A DNA stretch of 64,000 nucleotides from Nocardioides sp. zg-1308 (GTDB taxonomy: Bacteria > Actinomycetota > Actinomycetes > Propionibacteriales > Nocardioidaceae). The notes under the pieces are model-generated. The model did not search any database. It was not told the origin of the DNA and worked only from the letters and a program-made list of their open reading frames with translations. Made by a program: the position numbers and the translations under genes. Numbering within the stretch: position 1 is the stretch's first letter; each line of letters opens with the position of its first letter. The stretch is taken from the NCBI RefSeq assembly GCF_013155375.1, contig NZ_JABJQY010000002.1:496001-560000 (forward strand), read 5' to 3'. Shown piece after piece: positions 54,364 through 63,240 of this stretch.

Positions 54364-55514
54364 TGGCCCGCATCGACTCGCCGTGGAACCTTCCGGACAA
54401 GACGGTCGAGCGCGCCGACGAGGCGGACCGGGAGATCCGGATCACCGACTTCGCGCTGATGGCGTCCCTGCCGCTGCGCACCGTCGAGGTCGCCGGCTTC
54501 CCGCTCAACGAGCTCACCATGGCCGCCCTGATCGGCCTGTGCCTGCTGCGTCCGGCGCGCGGCGGGGCGCGGATCCCGGCGGCGGTCGTGCTCGTCCTCG
54601 CAGCGCTGTTCGGGCTGCTGCTCTACTCCGGCGTGGTCAACCAGGTCGACTGGACGCGGCGGATGGGCCACGTCGCGATCCTCGCCGGGCTGGTCTGGGC
54701 CTTCAGCACCGGCCGGGTGTCGCTGCGCTCGGCGGGGGCCGGGCTGGCGACCGGCCTGGTGGCGGTCATGGCCCTGGCGGTCGTCGGGATCGGCGGCGAC
54801 TACTACCCAGGGCGCCTCACGGGCTACCTCGGCGACCCCAACGCCGGGGCCTACTTCATCGCCGTGCTCGGCGTCCTCGCCGTCTTCTTCTGCGACGACC
54901 GCTGGAAGGTGCGTCTCGCCGTGGCGGTGCCCGTCGTCGCCGGGCTGGTGCTGAGCTACTCGCGCACCGGGCTCCTGGCCGGCGCCTTCGCCATCGTCTG
55001 GGTGCTGCTCGGGCGGCGGTTGGGCGCCGCCGGCGGTGCCGCGATGGCCTTCGGGCTGGTGTGGCTCGTCGACAACATCCCCCAGGGCCTGACGACCTTC
55101 GGCCCGTTCTCCGACCGGTCGGGCAGCGACGCCCTCCGCGACCGGATCGTCGCCCAGGAGCGCGTCGAGCTCGCCGCGGCCCCGTGGTACGGCAACGGCC
55201 CGGGCACCGCGACGGTCAACATCCGCGACCTCGAGTTCTTCTTCCACAACAGCTACCTCGCCACCCGCCAGGAGGGCGGCTGGGGCGCGCTGGTGCTCGT
55301 GCTCGCCCTCATGGTGCTCGCCTTCCTCCGACTCTCCCGGCAGGCCCGCGCCGGGGACCTCGCAGCCGCCGGCGCGCAGGCGGCGATCATCGCCGTCGCC
55401 GTCATGGCCGTGACGCTCGGCGAGGTCCTGCTCGACACCCCGATGGCCATCGCCGTCGGCTTTGCCCTGGGCCAGGCGCTCCGGGCCGCGCCCGAGGTCT
55501 CCGCCGATGGTTGA
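54363..55514 (+). CDS. O-antigen ligase/Wzy-like polymerase
   Basis: Membrane protein of 383 residues with about ten helices. A long extracytoplasmic loop lies between helices near residues 235-300 (FGPFSDRSGSDALRDRI, YGNGPGTATVN, FFHNSYLATRQEGG), where the Wzy_C/WaaL family keeps catalytic residues. LSYSRTGLLAGAFA is another family hallmark. It probably polymerises flipped repeat units or ligates them to an acceptor. Stop and start with its neighbours overlap by 1 and 8 bases. Confidence 0.84.
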   Translation: MARIDSPWNLPDKTVERADEADREIRITDFALMASLPLRTVEVAGFPLNELTMAALIGLCLLRPARGGARIPAAVVLVLAALFGLLLYSGVVNQVDWTRRMGHVAILAGLVWAFSTGRVSLRSAGAGLATGLVAVMALAVVGIGGDYYPGRLTGYLGDPNAGAYFIAVLGVLAVFFCDDRWKVRLAVAVPVVAGLVLSYSRTGLLAGAFAIVWVLLGRRLGAAGGAAMAFGLVWLVDNIPQGLTTFGPFSDRSGSDALRDRIVAQERVELAAAPWYGNGPGTATVNIRDLEFFFHNSYLATRQEGGWGALVLVLALMVLAFLRLSRQARAGDLAAAGAQAAIIAVAVMAVTLGEVLLDTPMAIAVGFALGQALRAAPEVSADG

Positions 55515-56532
55515 GCGGATCCACCTCGCCGCCAACAATCCCGACCTCGGCGGCGGGGAGCAGGTGCTCGTCCGGACCGCCGCCGCCCTCGTCGACCTGG
55601 GCCGAGCCGTCACCGTGGTGGCTCCGGACGCACCCACGGACGTCCTCGACGCCGCCTCCCGGGTGGGTGCCGACGTGGTGGCCATCCGGGCGGACGGGCG
55701 CCGCGACCACCTCCGGCGACTGCGTGCCTGGGACCGCGACGAGCGGGACGGGCTGCTGTGGTGCCACGGGCTCGTGCCCGCCCTCGCCACCGCGGGCCAT
55801 GGTCGTCGCGTCGTCCACCTCCACCAGCTGCCGCGCTCGCGCCCCCAGTGGGCGGCGCTGTCCGTGGCGAGGCGCGGCAGTGAGCGGCTCCTCGTCCCGT
55901 CGGCGTTCCTCGCCGCGGCCGTCCGTGGCGCCGAGGTGTGCGCCAACTGGACGGACGACGTCGACCTCCTGGAGCGTCCGTCCGCACGGCGCCGGGTGGG
56001 CTTCATGGGACGGCTCGCGACCGACAAGGGCGCCGACCTGGTCGCCCGGGCACTCGCCGCACCGGCCCTCGCCGGCACCGAGCTGGTCGTGGCCGGCGAC
56101 GACCGCTGGGTGCCGGCGGAGCAGCGGACCCCGGTGGCCGCTGCGCTGACCGCGCTGGGCCACGAGCGCGTACGCCGACTGGGCCGCGTCGCACCGGGGA
56201 CGTTCTTCGCCGAGGTCGACGTGGCTGTCTTCCCGAGCCGCGTCGCGGAGTCCTTCGGCCTCGTCGTTGCCGAGGCGATGGCGGCCGGGGTCCCCTTCGT
56301 GATCTCCGACGCAGGCGCGCTCCCCGAGGTCGCGGGTCCGGACCACCCGTGGGTGGCCCGCGCGGGCGACGAAGCGGACCTGTCGCGGGTGGTCGGCCTC
56401 GCGCTCGCCGCCGGCCCGGAGGAGGTCGACGCCGTGACGCATGCGGCGCGCCGACGTTGGGAAGTGCACTACTCACCGGAGGCGGGCCGCCTGCGGGTGG
56501 CGCGACTGTTGGCGGAGCTGGGGGTGGGATGA
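55507..56532 (+). CDS. Glycosyltransferase family 4 protein
   Basis: GT-B enzyme of 341 residues beginning MVERIHLAANNPDLGGGEQV, with the GGGE acceptor loop. Donor-side motifs are RVGFMGRLATDKGADLVARA, VAVFPSRVAESFGLVVAEAM and AAGVPFVISDAGALPEV with both conserved Glu residues. VVHLHQLPRSRPQW in the first half suggests a defined acceptor pocket. It overlaps the Wzy-like gene by 8 bases and the next GT by 4. Confidence 0.88.
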   Translation: MVERIHLAANNPDLGGGEQVLVRTAAALVDLGRAVTVVAPDAPTDVLDAASRVGADVVAIRADGRRDHLRRLRAWDRDERDGLLWCHGLVPALATAGHGRRVVHLHQLPRSRPQWAALSVARRGSERLLVPSAFLAAAVRGAEVCANWTDDVDLLERPSARRRVGFMGRLATDKGADLVARALAAPALAGTELVVAGDDRWVPAEQRTPVAAALTALGHERVRRLGRVAPGTFFAEVDVAVFPSRVAESFGLVVAEAMAAGVPFVISDAGALPEVAGPDHPWVARAGDEADLSRVVGLALAAGPEEVDAVTHAARRRWEVHYSPEAGRLRVARLLAELGVG

Positions 56533-57641
56533 GTCGGCCGAGAGTGGCGATCGCCCACGACTACCTCACCCAGCGCGGCGGCGCCGAGCGCGTCGTCCTC
56601 ACGTTGATGAAGGCCTTCCCCGAGGCCGCCGTGCACACCACGCTCTACGACCCCGAGGGGACCTACCCGGAGTTCCGCCAGGCCGAGGTGCGCACCTCGG
56701 CGCTCAACCGCATCGGGGCGCTGCGCCGCGACCACCGGCTCGCGCTGCCCCTGCTGGCGCCGGCGGCGTCCCGGATGCGCATCGACGCCGACGTGGTGGT
56801 CGCCTCGAGCAGCGGCTGGGCGCACGGCTTCGACACAGGAGGCAGGACACGCACGGTCGTCTACTGCCACAACCCGGCGCGCTGGCTCTACCAGACCGAC
56901 GAGTACCTCGGCGGGGCCGCGTGGCGCTCGCCGCTCGGACCGCCGCTGCTGGCGATGCGCCCCATCCTCAAGCGGTGGGACCGGCACCAGGCCGGCCAGG
57001 TCGACGTCTACCTCGCCAACAGCCGCGTCGTGCAACGGCGCATCCGGACGACGTACGGCCGCGAGGCCGAGCTGCTGCCGCCCCCGCACGGCATGGACGC
57101 CTCCGCCCCCCGTGAACCGGTGCCCGACCTCGCCGACTGGGACCCCGGCTACGCACTGGTGGTCTCGCGGCTCCTGCCCTACAAGAACGTCGACGCGGTG
57201 ATCGAGGCGGTGCGCGGCACCGGACGACGCCTCGTCGTCGTCGGCCGCGGACCCGAGGAGGCCCGGCTGCGGGCGACCATGCCCGACAACGTGCGGCTGT
57301 TCGGCGGGCTCAGCGATGCGCAGCTGCGCGCGGTGTACGGCGGCGCCGGCGTGCTGGTCGCGGCGAGCCACGAGGACTTCGGCCTCGCCCCGCTCGAGGC
57401 CGCCGCCTTCGGGGTGCCGGCGGTCGCGCTGCGCGGCGGCGGGTTCCTCGAGACCGTCCTCGAGGGTGAGACCGGGCTGTTCTTCGACCGGCCCGAGCCC
57501 GAGGAGATCGCCGCTGCCCTCACGACGTCCGACGCGCACGGCTGGGACGCTGACAGACTGCGGGCGCGGGCCGAGGAGTTCGGCGAGGCCCGGTTCATCG
57601 ACAGGATCCGATCGATCGCTCTCGGGGAAGGAACGACCTGA
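56529..57641 (+). CDS. Glycosyltransferase family 4 protein
   Basis: GT-B enzyme of 370 residues. VAIAHDYLTQRGGAERVVL at the N-terminus and VVYCHNPARWLYQTDEYL are typical of a well-conserved GT4 group from EPS clusters that often acts early on the lipid-linked sugar. The donor half has VVSRLLPYKNVDAVIEAV, VAASHEDFGLAPLEAAAFG and PAVALRGGGFLETV. It directly precedes the priming transferase gene, with one base between stop and start. Confidence 0.89.
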   Translation: MSRPRVAIAHDYLTQRGGAERVVLTLMKAFPEAAVHTTLYDPEGTYPEFRQAEVRTSALNRIGALRRDHRLALPLLAPAASRMRIDADVVVASSSGWAHGFDTGGRTRTVVYCHNPARWLYQTDEYLGGAAWRSPLGPPLLAMRPILKRWDRHQAGQVDVYLANSRVVQRRIRTTYGREAELLPPPHGMDASAPREPVPDLADWDPGYALVVSRLLPYKNVDAVIEAVRGTGRRLVVVGRGPEEARLRATMPDNVRLFGGLSDAQLRAVYGGAGVLVAASHEDFGLAPLEAAAFGVPAVALRGGGFLETVLEGETGLFFDRPEPEEIAAALTTSDAHGWDADRLRARAEEFGEARFIDRIRSIALGEGTT

Positions 57642-57642
57642 C

Positions 57643-59055
57643 GTGCGTCCCGACGGCATCCGCCTGCTCCCCTGGCTGATCGGCGCGGTGGACCTGCTGA
57701 TGATCACCGCGGCGACGATCCTCGCCATCCGCTTCCGGCTGACTCTGTCCGTCTTCGACACCGCGGGAGACGTCCTGCAGAACACGGCGCTCGCCAGCGT
57801 CTTCTTCATCGCCACGTGGCTGGTGATGCTCGCCTTCTTCGGCACCTACGAGCGGCACGTCTTCGGCGCCGGCACCGAGGAGTTCAAGCTCGTCGTCAAC
57901 GCGTCCTTCTTCACCGCGGCCCTCGTCGCCACGATGGCGTTCCTCATGCAGTACCCGCTGTCCCGCGGCTTCTTCGTCCTCTACTTCCCGATCGGCGTGC
58001 TCCTCCTGCTCGTCGGACGGCTGTTCTCCCGGCGCACCATCCAGCGCCTGCGCCGGGCCGGCCACTTCAACGAGCGGGTGCTGCTGGTGGGCACCCCCGG
58101 CTACATCGGCGAGATCTCGACCGTGCTCGAGCGCGAGTCCTGGTTGGGCTACCAGGTGATGGGCTGCCTCGTCCCGAGCGACTACGCCGGGCTGCAGATG
58201 ACCTCCGCCGGCATCCCCGTGCTCGGGCTGAGCGAGGAGGTCCGCGCGGTCGTCGACGAGGTCTCCCCCGACATCGTCTTCTTCACCGCGGGGGCGGTGA
58301 GCTCCTCGACCCAGCTGCGGCGGCTGGCGTGGGACCTCGAGGACCACGCCCACGTGCAGATCATCGTCGCGCCCAACGTCACCGACGTCTCCAGCGAGCG
58401 GGTCCGCATCCGACCGGTCGCCGGCCTGCCGCTCATGCACCTGGGCCGCTCGCGCTCGCAGCTGGCCACCAACGACGCCAAGCGGGCCTTCGACGTGGTG
58501 GGAGCACTCTCGATCCTCGCCCTGACCTGGCCGGTCCTGGCGTTCCTCATGATCTGGGTGAAGCGGCACGACGGCGGCCCGGCCCTCTTCCGCCAGACCC
58601 GCGTCGGCCGCGACGGGGCGGAGTTCACCTGCCTCAAGCTGCGCTCGATGTCCGTCGACGCCGAGGAGCGCCTCGCCGAGCTCGAGGCCCGCGACCACGT
58701 CCTGTTCAAGAGTGCCGAGGACCCGCGCGTGACCCGGCCGGGCCGGTTCATCCGCCGGTTCTCGCTCGACGAGCTCCCCCAGCTGTGGAACGTCGTCCGC
58801 GGCGAGATGAGCCTCGTCGGCCCACGACCGCCGCTGCCGTCCGAGGTCGAGCAGTACGAGGACGACATGCTGCGCCGGCTCAACGTGCTCCCGGGGATGA
58901 CCGGGCTCTGGCAGGTCTCCGGCCGTTCCGACCTCTCGTGGGAGGACACGGTGCGGCTGGACCTCTACTACGTCGACAACTGGTCGATGGTGCAGGACCT
59001 GCTGATCCTCGCCCGCACGGTCACCGCCGTGCTGGCCAGCCGCGGCGCGTACTGA
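57643..59055 (+). CDS. Polyprenyl glycosylphosphotransferase (WbaP/CpsE-like priming enzyme)
   Basis: Membrane enzyme of 470 residues that starts repeat units by moving a sugar-1-phosphate to undecaprenyl phosphate. Four or five N-terminal helices precede a Rossmann-like domain (RVLLVGTPGYIGEISTVL) and the catalytic PGT domain with KRAFDVVGALSILAL, FRQTRVGRDGAEFTCLKLRS, DELPQLWNVVRGEMSLVGPR and LPGMTGLWQVSGRS. GGGGAAGGAA lies upstream of the GTG. It closes the long operon. The transferred sugar (Glc, Gal or an amino sugar) is not clear. Confidence 0.92.
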   Translation: MRPDGIRLLPWLIGAVDLLMITAATILAIRFRLTLSVFDTAGDVLQNTALASVFFIATWLVMLAFFGTYERHVFGAGTEEFKLVVNASFFTAALVATMAFLMQYPLSRGFFVLYFPIGVLLLLVGRLFSRRTIQRLRRAGHFNERVLLVGTPGYIGEISTVLERESWLGYQVMGCLVPSDYAGLQMTSAGIPVLGLSEEVRAVVDEVSPDIVFFTAGAVSSSTQLRRLAWDLEDHAHVQIIVAPNVTDVSSERVRIRPVAGLPLMHLGRSRSQLATNDAKRAFDVVGALSILALTWPVLAFLMIWVKRHDGGPALFRQTRVGRDGAEFTCLKLRSMSVDAEERLAELEARDHVLFKSAEDPRVTRPGRFIRRFSLDELPQLWNVVRGEMSLVGPRPPLPSEVEQYEDDMLRRLNVLPGMTGLWQVSGRSDLSWEDTVRLDLYYVDNWSMVQDLLILARTVTAVLASRGAY

Positions 59056-59079
59056 GCCGACACCGACGACCGCGAGCGC

Positions 59080-60531
59080 TCAGGACCTGCCGACCTTGAG
59101 CGGCTTGCGGCGCCGGCCCTTGCCCGCGGTCGAGTACGCCTCGCGCGAGGCCTGCTCGGCCTTGTAGCCGCCGTAGCCCCCGTAGCTGCCGTAGCCGCCG
59201 CCGTAGGCGATCGCGGCCGCACCCTTGACCGGCGCCTTGTTGAGCACCACGCCGAGGAGGCGGCTGCCGACCTGGTCGAGGATGCGGCGGCACTGCTGGC
59301 TCTGCTCGATCTGGGTCTTGCCGGCCGCCTGCACGAGAAGGGCACCGTCGCAGAACGCCGACAGCAGGCCGGCGTCCGTGACGGGCAGGAGCGGCGGCGC
59401 GTCGAGGATGACGAGGTAGTCGTGGGACAGGTCGTCGATGAACTGCTTCATCCGCAGCGAGCCGAGCAGCTCGCTGGGGTTGGGCGGGATCCGGCCGGCG
59501 GCGAGCAGGCTGAGGTTGGCCATGCCCGAGTCGACGATCACGTCCCGCACATCGACGTCGCCGGCCAGCGCCTGGGTGAGGCCCACGGCCCCGTCGATCT
59601 CGAACGTCGTCGCCAGCGTGGGCCGGCGCAGGTCGGCGTCGACGAGCAGGACGGGAGTGCCCGCCTGCGCCACGAGCCGGGCCACGTTGGCCGCGACGGT
59701 GGACTTGCCCTCACCGGCGAGCGCGGAGGTCACCACGATGCGGCGCGGCTCGTTGTCGACGTCGACGAAGCGCAGGTTGGTGCGCAGCTGGCGGAACGAC
59801 TCGGCCGCACGCCCCAGGTCGCCACGGACGCCGCGGTGGGCGCGACCGAGCGACTCCTCCTGGGGGATGATCCCGAGCACGGCGGCGCCGGTGGCCTCCT
59901 CCACGTGCTTGGCCGAGCGGATCCGACGGTCGATCAGGCGCCGCCCGATGAGCACCGCGTAGGCCAGCCCGAGGCCGCCGATCGCGCCCTTCATCGCCGC
60001 GTTGCGGTAGTCGGGGGTGAACGGCGCGCCGGGCAGCTGCGCGGGCTGGAGCGGCACGATCCGCGTGAGGGGCGCCTCCTTCGGGTTGGCCTCCCCGGTC
60101 TCGATCTCCTGCGCGACGACGACCACGGCGTCGACGACCGCGTTGGCCAGGTCGCGCGCCTCCTCCGGCGTGCTGCCGATGGCGCTCACCGTCAGGGCGT
60201 TCACGGTGGCGTCGACCGAGGCGGAGAAGCGACCCGCGATCGCCTCCGGGGGCACGTCGAGGCCCAGGTCCTCGACGACCTGCTCCGCCACGGGCATCGT
60301 GGAGACGAGGAACGCGTAGAGGGTGGCCTTGTCCTCGGCGAGCTGCGAGTTGCCCTGCTCCTCGCCGGCGGTGGTCGCCTCGCCGACGCGGACCAGGCCC
60401 GACGAGGTGGCCGAGTAGAGCACCGGCTCGCGGGTCGTCTTGGCGATCATCAGGAGCGCTCCGAGGATCGTGCAGCCGATCAGCACCCACACGTAGGCGC
60501 GGCTCAGCCGTACGAAGTCCCCGAACGTCAT
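59080..60531 (-). CDS. Wzc-like tyrosine autokinase with chain-length determinant domain
   Basis: Protein of 483 residues. A Wzz-like part has two membrane helices (about 12-30 and 180-197), then a BY-kinase domain: Walker A SALAGEGKST (269-278), Walker A' LLVDADLRRP (295-304) and LVILDAPP. The tail has a tyrosine cluster (Tyr443, 447, 450, 453, 456, 466) spaced by glycines and ends in basic residues. Such kinases control polymer length and export by autophosphorylation. TAGACT lies 7 bases before the ATG (leaderless). It is convergent with the priming enzyme gene. Confidence 0.9.
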   Translation of the reverse strand: MTFGDFVRLSRAYVWVLIGCTILGALLMIAKTTREPVLYSATSSGLVRVGEATTAGEEQGNSQLAEDKATLYAFLVSTMPVAEQVVEDLGLDVPPEAIAGRFSASVDATVNALTVSAIGSTPEEARDLANAVVDAVVVVAQEIETGEANPKEAPLTRIVPLQPAQLPGAPFTPDYRNAAMKGAIGGLGLAYAVLIGRRLIDRRIRSAKHVEEATGAAVLGIIPQEESLGRAHRGVRGDLGRAAESFRQLRTNLRFVDVDNEPRRIVVTSALAGEGKSTVAANVARLVAQAGTPVLLVDADLRRPTLATTFEIDGAVGLTQALAGDVDVRDVIVDSGMANLSLLAAGRIPPNPSELLGSLRMKQFIDDLSHDYLVILDAPPLLPVTDAGLLSAFCDGALLVQAAGKTQIEQSQQCRRILDQVGSRLLGVVLNKAPVKGAAAIAYGGGYGSYGGYGGYKAEQASREAYSTAGKGRRRKPLKVGRS

Positions 60532-60613
60532 GGCCGCGAGTCTAGGCCGTGTGCCGCCCGGGCCGACCCGATTCGCCGAGACGGCGCCGGGGTCGGCTGG
60601 CACCATGGGGTCC

Positions 60614-61471
60614 ATGAGCGAGGACGCAGAGGGCCGCCACGCGCCCATCGCGGCCCGCGTCCACCTCGCCCACGCCGTCGTCCAGAAGCTCGCTGACGAC
60701 CACCGGGTCGACCTGCTCCACCTCAAGGGCCCGGCCGTCCTCCCCGGCCTGCGCGCCGAGGGCCGCAAGTCCAGCGACGTGGACGTGCTGGTCCGGCCCA
60801 GCCACCTGGACCGGCTGGTGACCGCGCTGGAGTCCGTCGGGTTCGAGCAGCGCACCGACTTCTCCACCGGCTCGGTGTTCGCCCACGCGGCCAACTGGTG
60901 GCACGACGACTGGGGCTGGGTCGACGTGCACGTCAGCTGGCCGGGGGTGACGCTCGACGCGGAGGAGGCCTTCGACGTGCTGGCCCGCGACTCGCAGCCG
61001 CACGCGATCGCCCACTGGCCCTGTGCGGTCCCCGACCCGACGGCCCAGCGGCTGGTGCTGGTGCTGCACTCCGCGCGATCGGGTGGGACCAGCGACGTCG
61101 ACCACGCATGGGGGGCCGCGACGCCCGGTGAGCAGGACGACGTACGGCGCCTGGCCGCGCGACTGGGCGCGGAGGTCGCCCTCGCGGCCGGGATCGGCGA
61201 GCTCGAGCTGCACCGCGGCGCCCCGACGTACGCGCTCTGGCACCACTTCCTCCACGGCGGCAGCAGGCTCGACGAGTGGCGCGCCCGGCTCGCCGCCGCT
61301 CCCACCGTCCGCGCCAAGGCGGCGCTCGTGACCGCCGCGATGCGGGTCAACCGCGACCACCTGCGCATGGAGCTCGGCCGGCCGCCGACCCGCGAGGAGG
61401 TCCGGGCCCGGCAGCGCGTGCGCGTCCGCAAGGCCGTCGACGAGGTGTCGAGGCGGGTGAGGCGCGCGTGA
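60614..61471 (+). CDS. Nucleotidyltransferase family protein (PF14907-like)
   Basis: Protein of 285 residues. LLHLKGPAVLPGLRAEGRKS followed by SDVDVLVRP is the nucleotidyltransferase-fold active site, with the paired Asp residues, and WGWVDVHVSW gives the third acidic residue. These uncharacterised nucleotidyltransferases are frequent beside PqqD-like and HprK-like genes in EPS loci. CACCAT lies 7 bases before ATG 60614; ATG 60605 is the other candidate. The stop overlaps the PqqD-like start. Confidence 0.78.
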   Translation: MSEDAEGRHAPIAARVHLAHAVVQKLADDHRVDLLHLKGPAVLPGLRAEGRKSSDVDVLVRPSHLDRLVTALESVGFEQRTDFSTGSVFAHAANWWHDDWGWVDVHVSWPGVTLDAEEAFDVLARDSQPHAIAHWPCAVPDPTAQRLVLVLHSARSGGTSDVDHAWGAATPGEQDDVRRLAARLGAEVALAAGIGELELHRGAPTYALWHHFLHGGSRLDEWRARLAAAPTVRAKAALVTAAMRVNRDHLRMELGRPPTREEVRARQRVRVRKAVDEVSRRVRRA

Positions 61472-61755
61472 CCTACCGCTACCGGATCGCCGACGACGTC
61501 GCGTGGGTCAGCCAGGAGGACCTCGACGGCGGCGACGCCCCCACGGCCTATCTCGCCCGCGTGCCGAAGGGCATGCCGATCCTGCTCGAGGGCTCGGGCT
61601 GCGTCGTGTGGCTGGCACTCGCCGAGGGCGGCACGCTGGAGGAGGTGACCGCCGCGGCGGCGGCGATGTCGGGCGCCGGGGCGGAGGACATCAGCGCGGA
61701 CGTGGCGGACCTCGTCGACCAGCTCGTCGTGATCGGTGTCGTCCGAGAAGAGTGA
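61468..61755 (+). CDS. PqqD-like protein
   Basis: Small protein of 95 residues with RIADDVAWVSQEDLDGG, then LEGSGCVVWLALAEGGTLEEV and DLVDQLVVIGVVREE, the winged-helix layout of PqqD/RRE domains that bind peptides for RiPP enzymes. It overlaps the nucleotidyltransferase gene in a GTGA junction. No obvious precursor peptide, radical SAM or lasso cyclase gene is next to it within the window. The last 65 bases overlap the convergent VanZ gene. Confidence 0.78.
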   Translation: MTYRYRIADDVAWVSQEDLDGGDAPTAYLARVPKGMPILLEGSGCVVWLALAEGGTLEEVTAAAAAMSGAGAEDISADVADLVDQLVVIGVVREE

Positions 61756-62140
61756 CCGCCACCGCGCCCACGAACGCGCCGGCCGTGTTGGCGACGACGT
61801 CGACGACCTCGCCGACGCGGGCGAGGAACAGCCACTGCACGACCTCGATCGCCGCCGACCCGAGCGCCGCCCCCAGCGTCACCCACCACCACGGCCAGCG
61901 GGCCACGAGCACGGCGACGACGCCGAGCGGCACGAACAGGACGACGTTGAGCAGCACGCCGTAGTGGTGTGGTTGCGCCCAGTCCGGCGCGACCGGCCAC
62001 TCGTAGCGGAAGAAGGCGTAGAGCCGGACGGTCAGCCGGTTGAGCTGCCACCCCCACGGGCCGCCCACGAGCACGACCAGGGCGAGGAGGTAGGCCGACC
62101 CGAGTGCCACCAGCACGCGCCGGTCGCGCCACCCACCCAC
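61691..62140 (-). CDS. VanZ-like membrane protein
   Basis: Protein of 149 residues with four membrane helices. LLNVVLFVPLGVVAVLVA and AAIEVVQWLFLARVGEVVDV followed by VANTAGAFVGA are the VanZ family signatures. VanZ gives low teicoplanin resistance in enterococci, while most relatives are of unknown role and frequent near surface-glycan genes. The GTG is 6 bases after a minus-strand TAGGGT, so it is leaderless. Its promoter overlaps that of the divergent HprK-like gene. Confidence 0.82.
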   Translation of the reverse strand: MGGWRDRRVLVALGSAYLLALVVLVGGPWGWQLNRLTVRLYAFFRYEWPVAPDWAQPHHYGVLLNVVLFVPLGVVAVLVARWPWWWVTLGAALGSAAIEVVQWLFLARVGEVVDVVANTAGAFVGAVAVTLLGRHRSRRAGRRGPPRPR

Positions 62141-62146
62141 GCGCCC

Positions 62147-62156
62147 ACCCTAGAGT
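62147..62156. promoter_or_regulatory. Overlapping divergent -10 elements (VanZ and HprK-PqqD genes)
   Basis: A minus-strand TAGGGT (62147-62152) sits 6 bases from the VanZ GTG, and a plus-strand TAGAGT (62151-62156) sits 6 bases from the GTG of the kinase gene. They share two bases, so only one polymerase can occupy the site at a time. Both messages would be leaderless. Confidence 0.6.
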
Positions 62157-62162
62157 GGACCG

Positions 62163-63221
62163 GTGACCTCCGAGCCGCGTGTGCCCGACGTGGTCGTCGA
62201 GGCGATGGGCGTGCCCGTCGGCATCCCCGTCACCGGGGCGGCGGTCGACCGGCTGCGCCACCAGTGGAGCCGCGCCCTCAGCGCCCGTGAGCCTGCGACG
62301 GTCGTCGGCCTCGAGGACCTCGACACCGACGACGACGTCGCCCACGACTACGCGGTCACCTCGCGCGTCACGCTGGCCGCGCTCGACGCCACCGCGGGAC
62401 GCCGGATCAACCTGCACGCGGGAGCAGTGGCCGACGAGGAGGGCCGAACGCTCGCCGTGATCGGGCCGTCCGGAGCCGGGAAGACCACCGCCGTCCGGCT
62501 GCTCGCCCAGCGCCTGGGCTACCTCTCCGACGAGACCACCTCCGTCGACGAGACGCTCACCGTCCACCCCCACCCCAAGCCGCTGTCCGTCATCACCGAC
62601 CGCGACGTGCCGCTGGCCAAGCACTCCCTCTCGCCCGACGACCTCGACCTGCTGCGCCCACCGGTCGCGTCGTACCTCCACCGCATCGTGCTGCTGCACC
62701 GCGGCGACGACGACGCCGGGCTCGTGCCGCTCTCGCCCGCCCACGCGATCGCCGAGATCGTCGCGCAGACCTCCTCGCTGACCCTCCTCGACCACCCCGT
62801 CCTGCGGCTCGCCGACACCATCGACGCGTGCGGCGGGGTGTGGGGGCTGCACTACCGCGAGCTCGCCGACTGGCTCGACGACCTCGTCGACCTCCTCGAC
62901 GCCGAGGGCCAGCCGCCGCCGCCGCGCCTGCACCACCCGGGGACCCCGGACGCAGGTCCCGCCGACGGCGCCTGGTCGCGCGTCCCGTGGCGTGACGCCG
63001 TGGAGTACGACGACGAGCTGGTGCTGATGGTCGAGGACCGGGTCCACGTGCTGGCCGGCCTCGGCGTCGTGGCGTGGCTCTCGCTCGAGACGCCGCGCAC
63101 GCTCGACGAGCTCGTGCAGGAGGCGGAGGCGCTGTGGGGCCCCCACCCCGAGGCCGCCGGGCTGGTTGCCGGCGCGCTCGAGGTGCTGGCGGGCGAGGGC
63201 CTGCTCCGGCCGCCTGGGTGA
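62163..63221 (+). CDS. HPr kinase-like ATPase fused to a PqqD-like domain
   Basis: Protein of 352 residues. The N-terminal 240 residues resemble HprK-related kinases: INLHAGAVADEEGRTLAVIG, P-loop GPSGAGKTT, YLSDETTSV and a late HRIVLLHRGDDD. A linker with Pro leads to a C-terminal PqqD-like winged-helix region (about 275-350): DAVEYDDELVLMVEDRVHV, GVVAWLSLETPRTLDELV. Related kinases in paeninodin-type lasso clusters phosphorylate the precursor peptide, and TIGRFAM HprK-related proteins occur in EPS loci. Here kinase and peptide-binding parts are joined. Substrate unknown. Confidence 0.78.
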   Translation: MTSEPRVPDVVVEAMGVPVGIPVTGAAVDRLRHQWSRALSAREPATVVGLEDLDTDDDVAHDYAVTSRVTLAALDATAGRRINLHAGAVADEEGRTLAVIGPSGAGKTTAVRLLAQRLGYLSDETTSVDETLTVHPHPKPLSVITDRDVPLAKHSLSPDDLDLLRPPVASYLHRIVLLHRGDDDAGLVPLSPAHAIAEIVAQTSSLTLLDHPVLRLADTIDACGGVWGLHYRELADWLDDLVDLLDAEGQPPPPRLHHPGTPDAGPADGAWSRVPWRDAVEYDDELVLMVEDRVHVLAGLGVVAWLSLETPRTLDELVQEAEALWGPHPEAAGLVAGALEVLAGEGLLRPPG

Positions 63222-63240
63222 TCGCAGTAACGTGCGAGCC

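Noticed and set aside
60614-63221. A complete lasso-peptide cluster
   Set aside because: PqqD-like and kinase genes are present, but no precursor, transglutaminase-like protease or asparagine-synthase-like cyclase lies in the window.
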